NCBI GenBank assembly: GCA_900767585.1
Contig: CAAFZP010000105.1
Location: forward strand, 1 to 15,423
Source of the DNA: Lachnospiraceae bacterium
Lineage (GTDB): Bacteria; Bacillota; Clostridia; Lachnospirales; Lachnospiraceae
Length of the DNA: 15,423 bases
Reading direction: 5' to 3'
This document shows positions 1-5,302 of the stretch, in pieces. The notes beneath the pieces were generated by a model. That model was not told the DNA's origin. It was given only the letters and a program-made list of their open reading frames with translations, and searched no databases. Numbering within the stretch: position 1 is the stretch's first letter; every line of letters starts with the position of its first letter. A program made the translations under genes and the position numbers.

Positions 1-858
1 ATTATGACAACAACCTTTATCCCTTGTGGTGCAAAGGTTCCATTTATCGCAATGATCGCTGGTGCTATCTTCAATGGTTCCGCAATCATTTCAACCGGTG
101 CTTACTTCATCGGTGTTATTACAATCATCTGTTCAGGTATCATCCTGAAGAAGACAAAGATGTTTGCTGGTGATACATCTCCATTCGTTATGGAGCTTCC
201 AGCTTACCACTGGCCAAAGGTTGGCGCTGTTTTACGCAGCATGTGGGAGCGTGGCTGGTCCTTCATCAAGAAGGCCGGTACAATCATCCTTCTTTCTACC
301 ATCGTTGTATGGTTTACAACATACTTCGGATGGGTTGACGGAAGCTTCGGAATGCTTTCAGAGGATCAGATGGATTACAGTATCCTCGCTAAGATCGGTA
401 ACGCAATCTGCTGGATCTTCAAGCCACAGGGCTGGGGTAACTGGCAGGCAACGGTTGCAAGTGTAACCGGACTTGTAGCAAAGGAGAATATCGTTGGTAC
501 GATGGGTATCCTGTACGGTGGCGGAGACACAACTGTTTACCAGACACTGGCAAGCAAGTTTACAGAGCCAAGTGGTTTGTCATTCCTGTTGTTCAACCTT
601 CTCTGTGCTCCATGTTTCGCAGCAATGGGTGCGATCAAGCGAGAGATGAACAGTGCAAAGTGGTTTTGGTTCGCAATCGGATATCAGTGTGGTCTTGCTT
701 ATCTTGTATCACTCGTTGTATATCAGATTGGTGTGCTCATCACAGCAGGTACATTTGGTGTAGGAACGGTTGTAGCGTTCTTGATCATCGCCTTCTTCCT
801 GTATATGCTGTTCAGACCAAACAAGAATGCACAGTTTGCAAAGATCAAGACAAACTAA
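1..858 (+). CDS. feoB: Ferrous iron transporter FeoB, C-terminal part (5' end outside window)
   Basis: This is the C-terminal ~285 residues of FeoB, the GTP-dependent inner-membrane Fe(II) importer. The frame is open from base 1, so the N-terminal G domain and first Gate motif lie upstream. The segment begins with the FeoB hallmark T-T-F-I-P-C-G-A-K, whose Cys lies in the proposed iron path, and carries a second conserved Cys in L-C-A-P-C-F-A-A-M-G near residue 205. Hydrophobic segments are seen at about residues 13-30, 34-50, 92-108, 190-210, 223-243 and 250-273. It ends with a short Lys/Asn-rich tail typical of FeoB. Codon choice (many GGT, GCT, ATC and AAG) differs from the downstream genes and suggests strong expression. 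The next gene encodes a FeoB-associated Cys-rich protein, which supports the call. Confidence 0.96.
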   Translation: MMTTTFIPCGAKVPFIAMIAGAIFNGSAIISTGAYFIGVITIICSGIILKKTKMFAGDTSPFVMELPAYHWPKVGAVLRSMWERGWSFIKKAGTIILLSTIVVWFTTYFGWVDGSFGMLSEDQMDYSILAKIGNAICWIFKPQGWGNWQATVASVTGLVAKENIVGTMGILYGGGDTTVYQTLASKFTEPSGLSFLLFNLLCAPCFAAMGAIKREMNSAKWFWFAIGYQCGLAYLVSLVVYQIGVLITAGTFGVGTVVAFLIIAFFLYMLFRPNKNAQFAKIKTN

Positions 859-881
859 TTCATAGTTTTCAAGAAAGATTG

Positions 882-910
882 TATAGCACCGGAGCGTATC
901 CGGTGCTATA
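882..910 (+). terminator. Terminator-like hairpin after feoB
   Basis: A perfect 11-bp stem (882-892 with 900-910) encloses a 7-nt loop (893-899), 23 nt after the feoB stop codon. The stem is followed only by TTAAG, not by a T-tract. It is therefore either a weak terminator that lets some transcription pass into the next small gene, or an mRNA 3'-end stabiliser. Confidence 0.5.
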
Positions 911-930
911 TTAAGTATGTGGGAATTGTG

Positions 931-993
931 TTTGCAAACCATGGAGACAGTTGGTGTAGAAGTTGTACATCATTGGTTTCTATGGTTTGCAAA
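931..993. repeat. 18-bp inverted repeat between feoB and the Cys-rich mini-gene
   Basis: The arms 931-948 and 976-993 pair along 18 bp, beginning with TTTGCAAACCAT and ending with ATGGTTTGCAAA. The two deviations from perfect complementarity are both G-U wobble pairs on the plus-strand transcript, and the loop is 27 nt. There is no T-tract, so it is not a normal terminator. Its base lies about 20 nt upstream of the ribosome site of the next gene, so it could control stability, processing or translation of the intercistronic RNA. No function can be assigned from sequence alone. Confidence 0.6.
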
Positions 994-1028
994 TACAATA
1001 AATATTACCTTGTAAGGAGGTCGTGGAA

Positions 1029-1190
1029 ATGAATTTAAGTACATTTTTAATATTATTGGTAGTAGTTGCGGTGGTTGGTTTGGTCATCCGGGGGATGGTG
1101 AAGGATAAGCGTGCCGGCAAGTCAAGCTGTGGCGGGGACTGCAGTCATTGTGGAAGCGTCTGCCATGCACCGAAAAAACCACAGAAATAA
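1029..1190 (+). CDS. FeoB-associated Cys-rich membrane protein (53 aa)
   Basis: A 53-residue protein with one N-terminal transmembrane helix (about residues 5-23, Leu/Val-rich). A short cytoplasmic or periplasmic tail follows, with four cysteines at 34, 38, 41 and 45 in a C-x3-C-x2-C-x3-C arrangement and a basic C terminus. This is the pattern of the FeoB-associated Cys-rich membrane protein family found next to feoB in many Firmicutes. It is thought to assist FeoB, perhaps as an analogue of FeoC, but its biochemical role is not established. The ATG follows a strong AAGGAGG (1014-1020) at 8 nt. The gene is 170 nt downstream of feoB, same strand, with two RNA hairpins between them. Confidence 0.9.
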   Translation: MNLSTFLILLVVVAVVGLVIRGMVKDKRAGKSSCGGDCSHCGSVCHAPKKPQK

Positions 1191-1271
1191 TGTAGATAGA
1201 CAGGGAAATCTGCAAGGAACATCTGCCAGTTAAGAATATTTATCAACAAGTAAAAAATACAAAAAAAGTAG

Positions 1272-1300
1272 TTGACTTTTTGGTTAGTTTACGCTAACAT
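1272..1300 (+). promoter_or_regulatory. Strong sigma-A promoter of the candidate small RNA
   Basis: TTGACT (-35, 1272-1277), a 17-bp spacer and TAACAT (-10, 1295-1300) form a good sigma-A promoter with a predicted start near 1307. An A-rich tract (1255-1268) just upstream could act as an UP element. The following ~110 nt contain no credible reading frame before an intrinsic terminator, so this promoter appears to drive a non-coding transcript. Confidence 0.7.
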
Positions 1301-1326
1301 ACAACATGTAGTTAGCAATGACTAAC
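1283..1326. promoter_or_regulatory. Tandem operator: two GTTAG-N6-CTAAC palindromes
   Basis: Two copies of the palindrome GTTAG-N6-CTAAC lie at 1283-1298 and 1311-1326, 28 bp apart start to start. The first covers the promoter spacer and -10 box; the second covers the transcription start. This placement fits a repressor. The TTAG/CTAA half-sites recall those of DtxR/IdeR-type metal regulators (consensus TTAGGTTAGCCTAACCTAA), but the half-site spacing differs, so the identity of the regulator and control by iron are inferences from the feo neighbourhood. Confidence 0.65.
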
Positions 1327-1420
1327 CACAACGAAACATAAATTCGCGTACATGGAATTTATAATCGACTCCTTTCTCTAACAGCCCCGCGCTACTCCAC
1401 ATAGCGCGGGGCGATTTTTG
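1307..1420 (+). ncRNA. Candidate regulatory small RNA next to feoB (~110 nt)
   Basis: The predicted transcript runs from about 1307 to the T-run ending at 1419. It would fold into a 5' stem-loop (1311-1326, 5-bp stem), a second stem-loop with a perfect 8-bp stem (1338-1345 with 1355-1362) and a terminator hairpin (1384-1412). Between the second and third hairpins lies an unpaired CU-rich linker. Its CTCCTTTCTCT at 1369-1379 is the reverse complement of AGAGAAAGGAG, a Shine-Dalgarno-like sequence. This layout resembles iron-sparing small RNAs such as FsrA of Bacillus subtilis, which use C-rich regions to mask ribosome sites. The only internal reading frame has 9 codons (ATG at 1352) and no ribosome site. 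Promoter, structure and terminator are visible. The function and any iron regulation are inferred. Confidence 0.6.
1384..1419 (+). terminator. Intrinsic terminator of the candidate small RNA
   Basis: A GC-rich perfect 11-bp stem (1384-1394 with 1402-1412) has a 7-nt loop and is followed by GA and TTTTT (1415-1419). On the opposite strand no T-tract follows the stem, so it acts in the plus direction. The loop contains CTCC, a second possible contact for ribosome-site pairing. Confidence 0.85.
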
Positions 1421-1428
1421 CGTGATAA

Positions 1429-1488
1429 TCCCCCAAGCACATGCATCGCTGCAAGCTTGCTTGCAAGCGAATGCATGTATTTGGGGGA
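1429..1488. repeat. 60-nt near-perfect hairpin (inverted repeat)
   Basis: 1429-1454 pairs with 1461-1488 around a 6-nt loop. The outer 8 bp (TCCCCCAA with TTGGGGGA) are perfect, and the stem continues with one C/A mismatch, one G-U pair and two single-A bulges, giving about 25 pairs. It starts 9 nt after the small-RNA terminator's T-run. Its closing arm TTGGGGG is the same as the arm in the tandem units that follow, so it looks like a longer, diverged founder unit of that array. Confidence 0.75.
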
Positions 1489-1717
1489 TAAATGGTGGAA
1501 TGGGAAGGAATGCCCCAACCGGAAGCATAAGAGAAGCAAGTAGGTTGGGGGAAAATTGGCGGAATGGAAAGAACTGCTCCAACCGGAAGCCATCGAGAAG
1601 CAAGCGGGTTGGGAAAAAATGGCGGAATAGGAAGAACTGCCCCAACCGGAAGCCATCGAGAAGCAAGCGGGTTGGGGGAAAAATGGTGGAATAGGGAAAA
1701 TGCTCCAACCGGAAGAT
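1481..1717. repeat. Tandem array of ~63-bp hairpin units (3.5-4 copies)
   Basis: Units begin at 1481, 1545, 1609 and 1672, a period of 64, 64 and 63 bp; the last is incomplete. Each contains a left arm C(C/T)CCAACC (1513, 1577, 1640, 1703), a conserved CCGGAAG, a GAGAAGCAAG block and a right arm GGTTGGG, so each can form its own hairpin. Units 2 and 3 are identical over about 35 bp around the arms. The period is not a multiple of three and units shift frame, so the open frames across it are not genes. It resembles REP/BIME-like or VNTR elements and lies between the small-RNA terminator and the rhomboid promoter. Confidence 0.85.
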
Positions 1718-1742
1718 AAAGCATGCAGGATGCAAGTTTTGG

Positions 1743-1771
1743 TTGCCTAGAATGGGAAGGTAGAATATAAT
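1743..1771 (+). promoter_or_regulatory. Promoter of the rhomboid gene
   Basis: TTGCCT (-35, 1743-1748), a 17-bp spacer and a consensus TATAAT (-10, 1766-1771) are followed by a predicted start near 1778. The untranslated leader would be about 50-70 nt. The -35 box lies at the degenerate right arm (GGTTG, 1741-1745) of the last hairpin unit, so the repeat array may have supplied part of the promoter. Confidence 0.65.
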
Positions 1772-1825
1772 TGTTGCAGTGTGAAAGAAACAAATGATGG
1801 GCACAAGTAGAAAGGGGATGTACAA

Positions 1826-3076
1826 GTGCAGTTAAGAAAAGGTGATGAAATGGACCAGGAGAGAAAATCCGGTCCATATTATGGTATGCCGACACAGAAA
1901 TATGAAAATCAGGATTCTTATGGAAGACGGGAATCATACATGAACCAGAATCCATATGAAAACCGGGAAGTATACAACAATCAGGATCTCTATGGAAATC
2001 AGCAATCATACAACAACCGGAATCCATATGGATACGAAGAACCATATGTAGTATATACAGCACCACGGGTTCAGCCGGTACGTGCGAAGCGGACAATCCC
2101 GATTATCACAATCCTGATTATTGTGGCGAATGTGATTGCAGCGATTATGTGCATTGGGATAGACAATACATTTCAACTTGCGGGAATCAATTATGAGTAT
2201 ATCACGGTAAACCATGAATACCGCCGCTTGATTTCGTATATGTTTATACATGCGGATTTTGAACATCTGGTAGGAAATATGGTGGCGCTTTTTCTGTTTG
2301 GTAAGCTGGTGGAAGAACGTCTTGGTTCTCTGCGGATGGCGGTGATCTATTTCGGCTCTGGTATCGGCGCAGGTGCTGTTTCGATGGAACTTGCACACAT
2401 ACTGCATCCAGAGCGCGCGAGGTTTGCAGCGGGCGCGTCCGGCGCGGTGTTTGGAATTATGTGCGCGGCAGTGTTCCTTCACATCATGGGACGTAAAAAT
2501 GCGGAACGGAAAGATATGATTATCGCCATTGCCCTCGTCATCGGATATGCAATTTATTCCGCCGGTGGAAATGTGGACATCTATGGACATATCGGTGGCG
2601 CGATTGTCGGTGGTATTCTGGCGTTTGCATTAAATGTTAAAAAGTGGCAAGGATTTACAGAAAATCAGTTTTGCAAGATTCTGGCAATCATAGCGACAAT
2701 CGTACTGTGTGTGATGGGCGTTGGTGAGGCACATATCGGTAAAGATCAGACATCCCTAATGGATGAGAAGGTAACTTATATCCGCGAACAGCCGGTGGCA
2801 GATTATGAGATGAAGAGCTATGGAACGAAAACCTACGGTGAGGCCCTGGATGATTACTGTACGAATACAAAATGGGAATCCTTTACCGCAGAAAGCGGAG
2901 AACAGGTTGTACAATTCAATGGAAACGCGTATTACAAGGGAAGCGAGAAGGAAGTGATCATCCAGTTTTTGATCACGGGTGACTGCGAATCGTATGAGCT
3001 GTCGTATTTTGCGTTCGACGGGACTGCATGTAACTGGTATCAGGTGGATGCATTTTTCAAAACAATATGTGAGTGA
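1826..3076 (+). CDS. Rhomboid-family intramembrane serine protease with N-terminal Tyr/Asn repeats
   Basis: Rhomboids cleave transmembrane substrates inside the membrane. The catalytic dyad is visible: Ser205 in G-A-S-G and His255 in Y-G-H-I-G-G, with the oxyanion-side H142, H147 and N151 in the F-I-H-A-D-F-E-H-L-V-G-N block. The core has about six helices between residues 91 and 270, and a seventh hydrophobic segment lies at 282-299. That would place the last ~115 residues outside the cell; this tail has four Cys and no family I recognise. Residues 26-73 are eight hexapeptides of the pattern Y-x-N-(Q/R)-(D/N)-x, a low-complexity cytoplasmic tail. The start is GTG at 1826 after AAAGGGG (1811-1817). 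An in-frame ATG at 1850 after AAGGTG is an alternative that removes 8 residues. It has its own promoter, and no downstream partner is evident. Confidence 0.93.
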   Translation: MQLRKGDEMDQERKSGPYYGMPTQKYENQDSYGRRESYMNQNPYENREVYNNQDLYGNQQSYNNRNPYGYEEPYVVYTAPRVQPVRAKRTIPIITILIIVANVIAAIMCIGIDNTFQLAGINYEYITVNHEYRRLISYMFIHADFEHLVGNMVALFLFGKLVEERLGSLRMAVIYFGSGIGAGAVSMELAHILHPERARFAAGASGAVFGIMCAAVFLHIMGRKNAERKDMIIAIALVIGYAIYSAGGNVDIYGHIGGAIVGGILAFALNVKKWQGFTENQFCKILAIIATIVLCVMGVGEAHIGKDQTSLMDEKVTYIREQPVADYEMKSYGTKTYGEALDDYCTNTKWESFTAESGEQVVQFNGNAYYKGSEKEVIIQFLITGDCESYELSYFAFDGTACNWYQVDAFFKTICE

Positions 3077-3082
3077 TTTTAT

Positions 3083-3167
3083 AATTGTGCAACATAGTAG
3101 ATGTATATGCTTGTGTAGAATTGGTAATATCTGTACAATACACATACAGTATATCAGTTGCACAATT
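3083..3167. repeat. Long inverted repeat in the rhomboid-pfkA spacer
   Basis: Perfect 11-bp arms AATTGTGCAAC (3083-3093) and GTTGCACAATT (3157-3167) enclose 63 nt that are themselves partly complementary (for example GTGTA near 3113 and TACAC near 3139). The structure fills most of the 121-bp spacer. No T-tract follows, so it is not a typical terminator. It surrounds the putative pfkA promoter and could be an operator or a 3' stabiliser of the rhomboid mRNA. Confidence 0.5.
3111..3139 (+). promoter_or_regulatory. Putative pfkA promoter
   Basis: TTGTGT (-35, 3111-3116), a 17-bp spacer and TACAAT (-10, 3134-3139) form a moderate sigma-A promoter with a predicted start near 3146, leaving a leader of about 50 nt. 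It lies within the inverted repeat 3083-3167. The -35 match is weak, so the call is tentative. Confidence 0.4.
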
Positions 3168-3197
3168 GATAATAAATAATCCGGAGGATAAGACAAA

Positions 3198-4172
3198 ATG
3201 AATGAAATCAAGAAGATAGCAGTACTGACAAGTGGTGGTGATGCACCGGGAATGAATTCGGCGGTTCGGGCGGTCGTGTTCAGCGCGAACAATCTTGGCA
3301 TCGAGGTCGTTGGAGTCCTGCGCGGCTACGAAGGGCTGATAGACTGGGAGACGGTTCCGCTTGGATTAGACGATGTGCGAAACATCAACAATCAGGGAGG
3401 AACGGTTCTCTTCACAAGCAGGAGCGAGAGGTTTTTAGATCAGAAATACAGACACACTGCGGCAGAAAACCTGCGGGCACATGACGTAGATGCGGTTGTC
3501 GCAATCGGCGGAGACGGTACGCTTCGTGGCGCAATCAAATTTAAGGACGAGGGCGTGAATATCGTATGCATTCCGGGCACGATCGACCGGGATGTGGCTT
3601 GCTCTGAATATACACTGGGATTTGATACAGCGGCAAATACCGCGATGGAGGCAATCGACAAGATCCGTGATTCATCGGTATCCCATGGTCGCTGCAGCGT
3701 CGTAGAGGTCATGGGTAGAAAGCGTGGCTATATCGCACTCTGGGCTGGCATGGCGACATCTGCAGATGCCATCGTATTACCGGAGAAATGGGACGGAAAC
3801 TTTGATTATATTATCAATGCACTGCGTAAACGGCACACCGATGGCAGAAACAGCTACCTGGTCGTTGTGGCAGAGGGCGTGACCGACGCAGGAAAGCTGG
3901 CAGATCTGATCCAGAAGGAGACTGGCATCGAGTCGCGTGTATCTGTGCTTGGCTATATCCAGCGAGGCGGACAGCCAACGGCGAAGGACCGCATGTATGG
4001 TTCGCTGATGGGCGCGTATGCGATCGAGATATTGCGACAGGGCAGAGGCAACCGTATCGTGGCAATCAAGAATGATATTCTGGTTGACTACGATATTGCG
4101 GAGGCAATCGACCTGCAGAATAACAATCTGGATTCGTTCCAGTACCAGCTCAGTCTGATGCTGGCAGAGTAA
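3198..4172 (+). CDS. pfkA: 6-phosphofructokinase with atypical active-site residues
   Basis: A 324-residue PfkA-type enzyme (E. coli PfkA has 320), which phosphorylates fructose 6-phosphate to fructose 1,6-bisphosphate in glycolysis. Visible motifs are T-S-G-G-D-A-P-G-M-N (11-20), I-G-G-D-G-T (103-108, the Gly107 typical of ATP users), P-G-T-I-D-R-D (126-132, catalytic Asp130), R165 plus V-E-V-M-G-R (169-174), E226 and R-V-S-V-L-G-Y-I-Q-R-G-G (247-258). Two positions are unusual: Arg131 replaces the Asn of the common T-I-D-N-D, and Tyr253 replaces the His of V-L-G-H-I-Q-R-G-G, which contacts the sugar phosphate in the E. coli enzyme. It may be a divergent paralogue rather than the main enzyme. 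The ATG follows CCGGAGGA (3181-3188). Its last 23 bp overlap the convergent araC gene. Confidence 0.93.
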   Translation: MNEIKKIAVLTSGGDAPGMNSAVRAVVFSANNLGIEVVGVLRGYEGLIDWETVPLGLDDVRNINNQGGTVLFTSRSERFLDQKYRHTAAENLRAHDVDAVVAIGGDGTLRGAIKFKDEGVNIVCIPGTIDRDVACSEYTLGFDTAANTAMEAIDKIRDSSVSHGRCSVVEVMGRKRGYIALWAGMATSADAIVLPEKWDGNFDYIINALRKRHTDGRNSYLVVVAEGVTDAGKLADLIQKETGIESRVSVLGYIQRGGQPTAKDRMYGSLMGAYAIEILRQGRGNRIVAIKNDILVDYDIAEAIDLQNNNLDSFQYQLSLMLAE

Positions 4173-5040
4173 TGGAGGTATTGGTTGTATTATGAATTCT
4201 GCGGAATTCAGTCGGGGTACATCCTTTTTGTAGTTTGAAAATACGGAGGAACGATGAGATGGAATGGAATCCACAGCTCATTGCGACCTCCGTTATATTT
4301 TTTTCAGGGTCAGAGAGCAGCAGGCATGCATGATAGATGCGTTGTGCATTTACATAGTGGTAGAAGGTATCGCCTGCAAATTGTTTGAAAAGCCGAAGAA
4401 AATGATACTTGGAAAACCCCGTCATGGATGCCGCTGTATCGACGCACAGATTCTCTGCGTAATGCTGATGGATGTATTCACATACAGATGAAAATGCTTC
4501 GGTATAGTGTCTTTGCTTGTCAGGAGATATATCATGGAAGACTGCACTCTCATCAGACAGTGTGCGTCCAACCAGTAAAAAAATCTGAACAAGGAAATGA
4601 AACACTGCAGTCTCACGGAACCGGTTTTCACCGAAATATTCTTCAGCACAGGCGGAGATCAGTTGAGCACATGTATCGTGAATTCCCGGGAGTGTGTCCC
4701 TGTTGATCAGCGTAACTGGAGAGAGTGTTGTTTGAATTGTTGAAAAACAGTCAGATTTTATATAATGGAAAAAATCTGCCAGAAAAATATAACGTTGACC
4801 ATGACAGGCTGGAATGGAATGAACAGTTCCAGGTGCAATGATCAGGATATCCCGCTCCTTCAGATAATAGTTTGTCCCATTGCAGATGATAGTATAATCG
4901 CCTTTGACAGGCATGATGATTTCTGTGGATGCATGCCAATGTGGCTCATATGTTTCGTATTGCGTGTTGTTATATAACAGCACAGATTCATAATCGTGAA
5001 ATTTTATCTGTTCATAAGAACCATCCAGGTTAAGTGCCAT
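4150..5040 (-). CDS. AraC-family transcriptional regulator (cupin sensor + two HTHs)
   Basis: A sugar-sensing regulator of AraC/XylS type (296 aa). The N-terminal half is a cupin-like ligand-binding domain with P-H-W-H (about residues 33-36) and P-G-x-V-H (about 70-74). The C-terminal ~100 residues contain two helix-turn-helix motifs: the first around V-D-T-A-A-S-M-T-G-F-S-K-Y-H-F-L-R-L-F-K, the second around I-T-E-V-A-M-S-C-G-F-H-S-I-S-S-F-L-R-I-F-K, ending in the family's P-T-E-F-R-R. I chose the ATG at 5040, preceded by GGAGA at 13 nt. A TTG at 5070 would add 10 residues but has no ribosome site. It is divergent from the GH43 gene and probably activates it through the direct repeats at 5166-5200. 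Its 3' end overlaps pfkA by 23 bp. Confidence 0.93.
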   Translation of the reverse strand: MALNLDGSYEQIKFHDYESVLLYNNTQYETYEPHWHASTEIIMPVKGDYTIICNGTNYYLKERDILIIAPGTVHSIPACHGQRYIFLADFFHYIKSDCFSTIQTTLSPVTLINRDTLPGIHDTCAQLISACAEEYFGENRFRETAVFHFLVQIFLLVGRTLSDESAVFHDISPDKQRHYTEAFSSVCEYIHQHYAENLCVDTAASMTGFSKYHFLRLFKQFAGDTFYHYVNAQRIYHACLLLSDPEKNITEVAMSCGFHSISSFLRIFKLQKGCTPTEFRRIHNTTNTSITLPASD

Positions 5041-5102
5041 GCTAATATTTTGTCTCCATTCTATAATCAATAATTGCTTTTAAACGTTGATGATTTTATT
5101 AA

Positions 5103-5130
5103 ATTATAACGAGATAGAAAAAAATATCAA
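5103..5130 (-). promoter_or_regulatory. araC promoter (minus strand)
   Basis: Read on the minus strand, TTGATA (-35, 5125-5130), a 16-bp spacer and TATAAT (-10, 5103-5108) form a strong promoter. The predicted start is near 5096, leaving a leader of about 56 nt to the ATG at 5040. This promoter looks stronger than the facing GH43 promoter, as expected for a regulator that is always present. Confidence 0.7.
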
Positions 5131-5165
5131 GAAAATCATGAAAAACAGCAAAAATATTCGTAAAA

Positions 5166-5200
5166 AAATAGCAATAATTGATAACCAAATAGCAATGATT
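5166..5200 (+). promoter_or_regulatory. Direct-repeat operator between araC and the GH43 gene
   Basis: The 14-bp sequence AAATAGCAATRATT occurs at 5166-5179 and 5187-5200, matching except for one purine. The repeats are 21 bp apart, two helical turns, on the same face of DNA. This is the arrangement AraC-family proteins bind. The downstream copy ends 8 bp before the place of the GH43 -35 box. There is no good -35 there, only TATAGT at 5232-5237 as a possible -10, which fits an activator-dependent promoter. Confidence 0.65.
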
Positions 5201-5302
5201 CGGTAGATAGCGAAAAAAGATTACGATAAGATATAGTCAGATTGGGGCATGAGAAAATAATATCACACATAGCATGAATAGAACGAGCAGGAGGACAAGA
5301 TT

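Noticed and set aside
1352..1381. 9-codon reading frame inside the candidate small RNA
   Set aside because: It has no Shine-Dalgarno sequence and its ATG lies in the loop of a stable hairpin; a peptide-coding role is not supported.
1422..1694. Open frame of 90 codons on the plus strand over the repeat array
   Set aside because: It only exists because repeat units lack stops; the 63/64-bp period shifts frame between units and there is no ribosome site.
1481..1717. CRISPR array
   Set aside because: The unit is 63-64 bp and repeated along its whole length, with no unique spacers and no cas genes nearby.
1378..2096. Long Pro/Ser/Leu-rich open frames on the minus strand over the repeats and the rhomboid start
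   Set aside because: They are antisense shadows of the repeats and of the rhomboid gene, with no ribosome site and biased composition from the hairpin arms.
4193..4210. GAATTC inverted repeat as a bidirectional terminator between pfkA and araC
   Set aside because: It is within the araC coding region, has a short stem and lacks T-tracts on either strand.
5041..5070. TTG start at 5070 for the AraC regulator
   Set aside because: No ribosome site precedes it; the ATG at 5040 has GGAGA upstream and gives a normal family N terminus.
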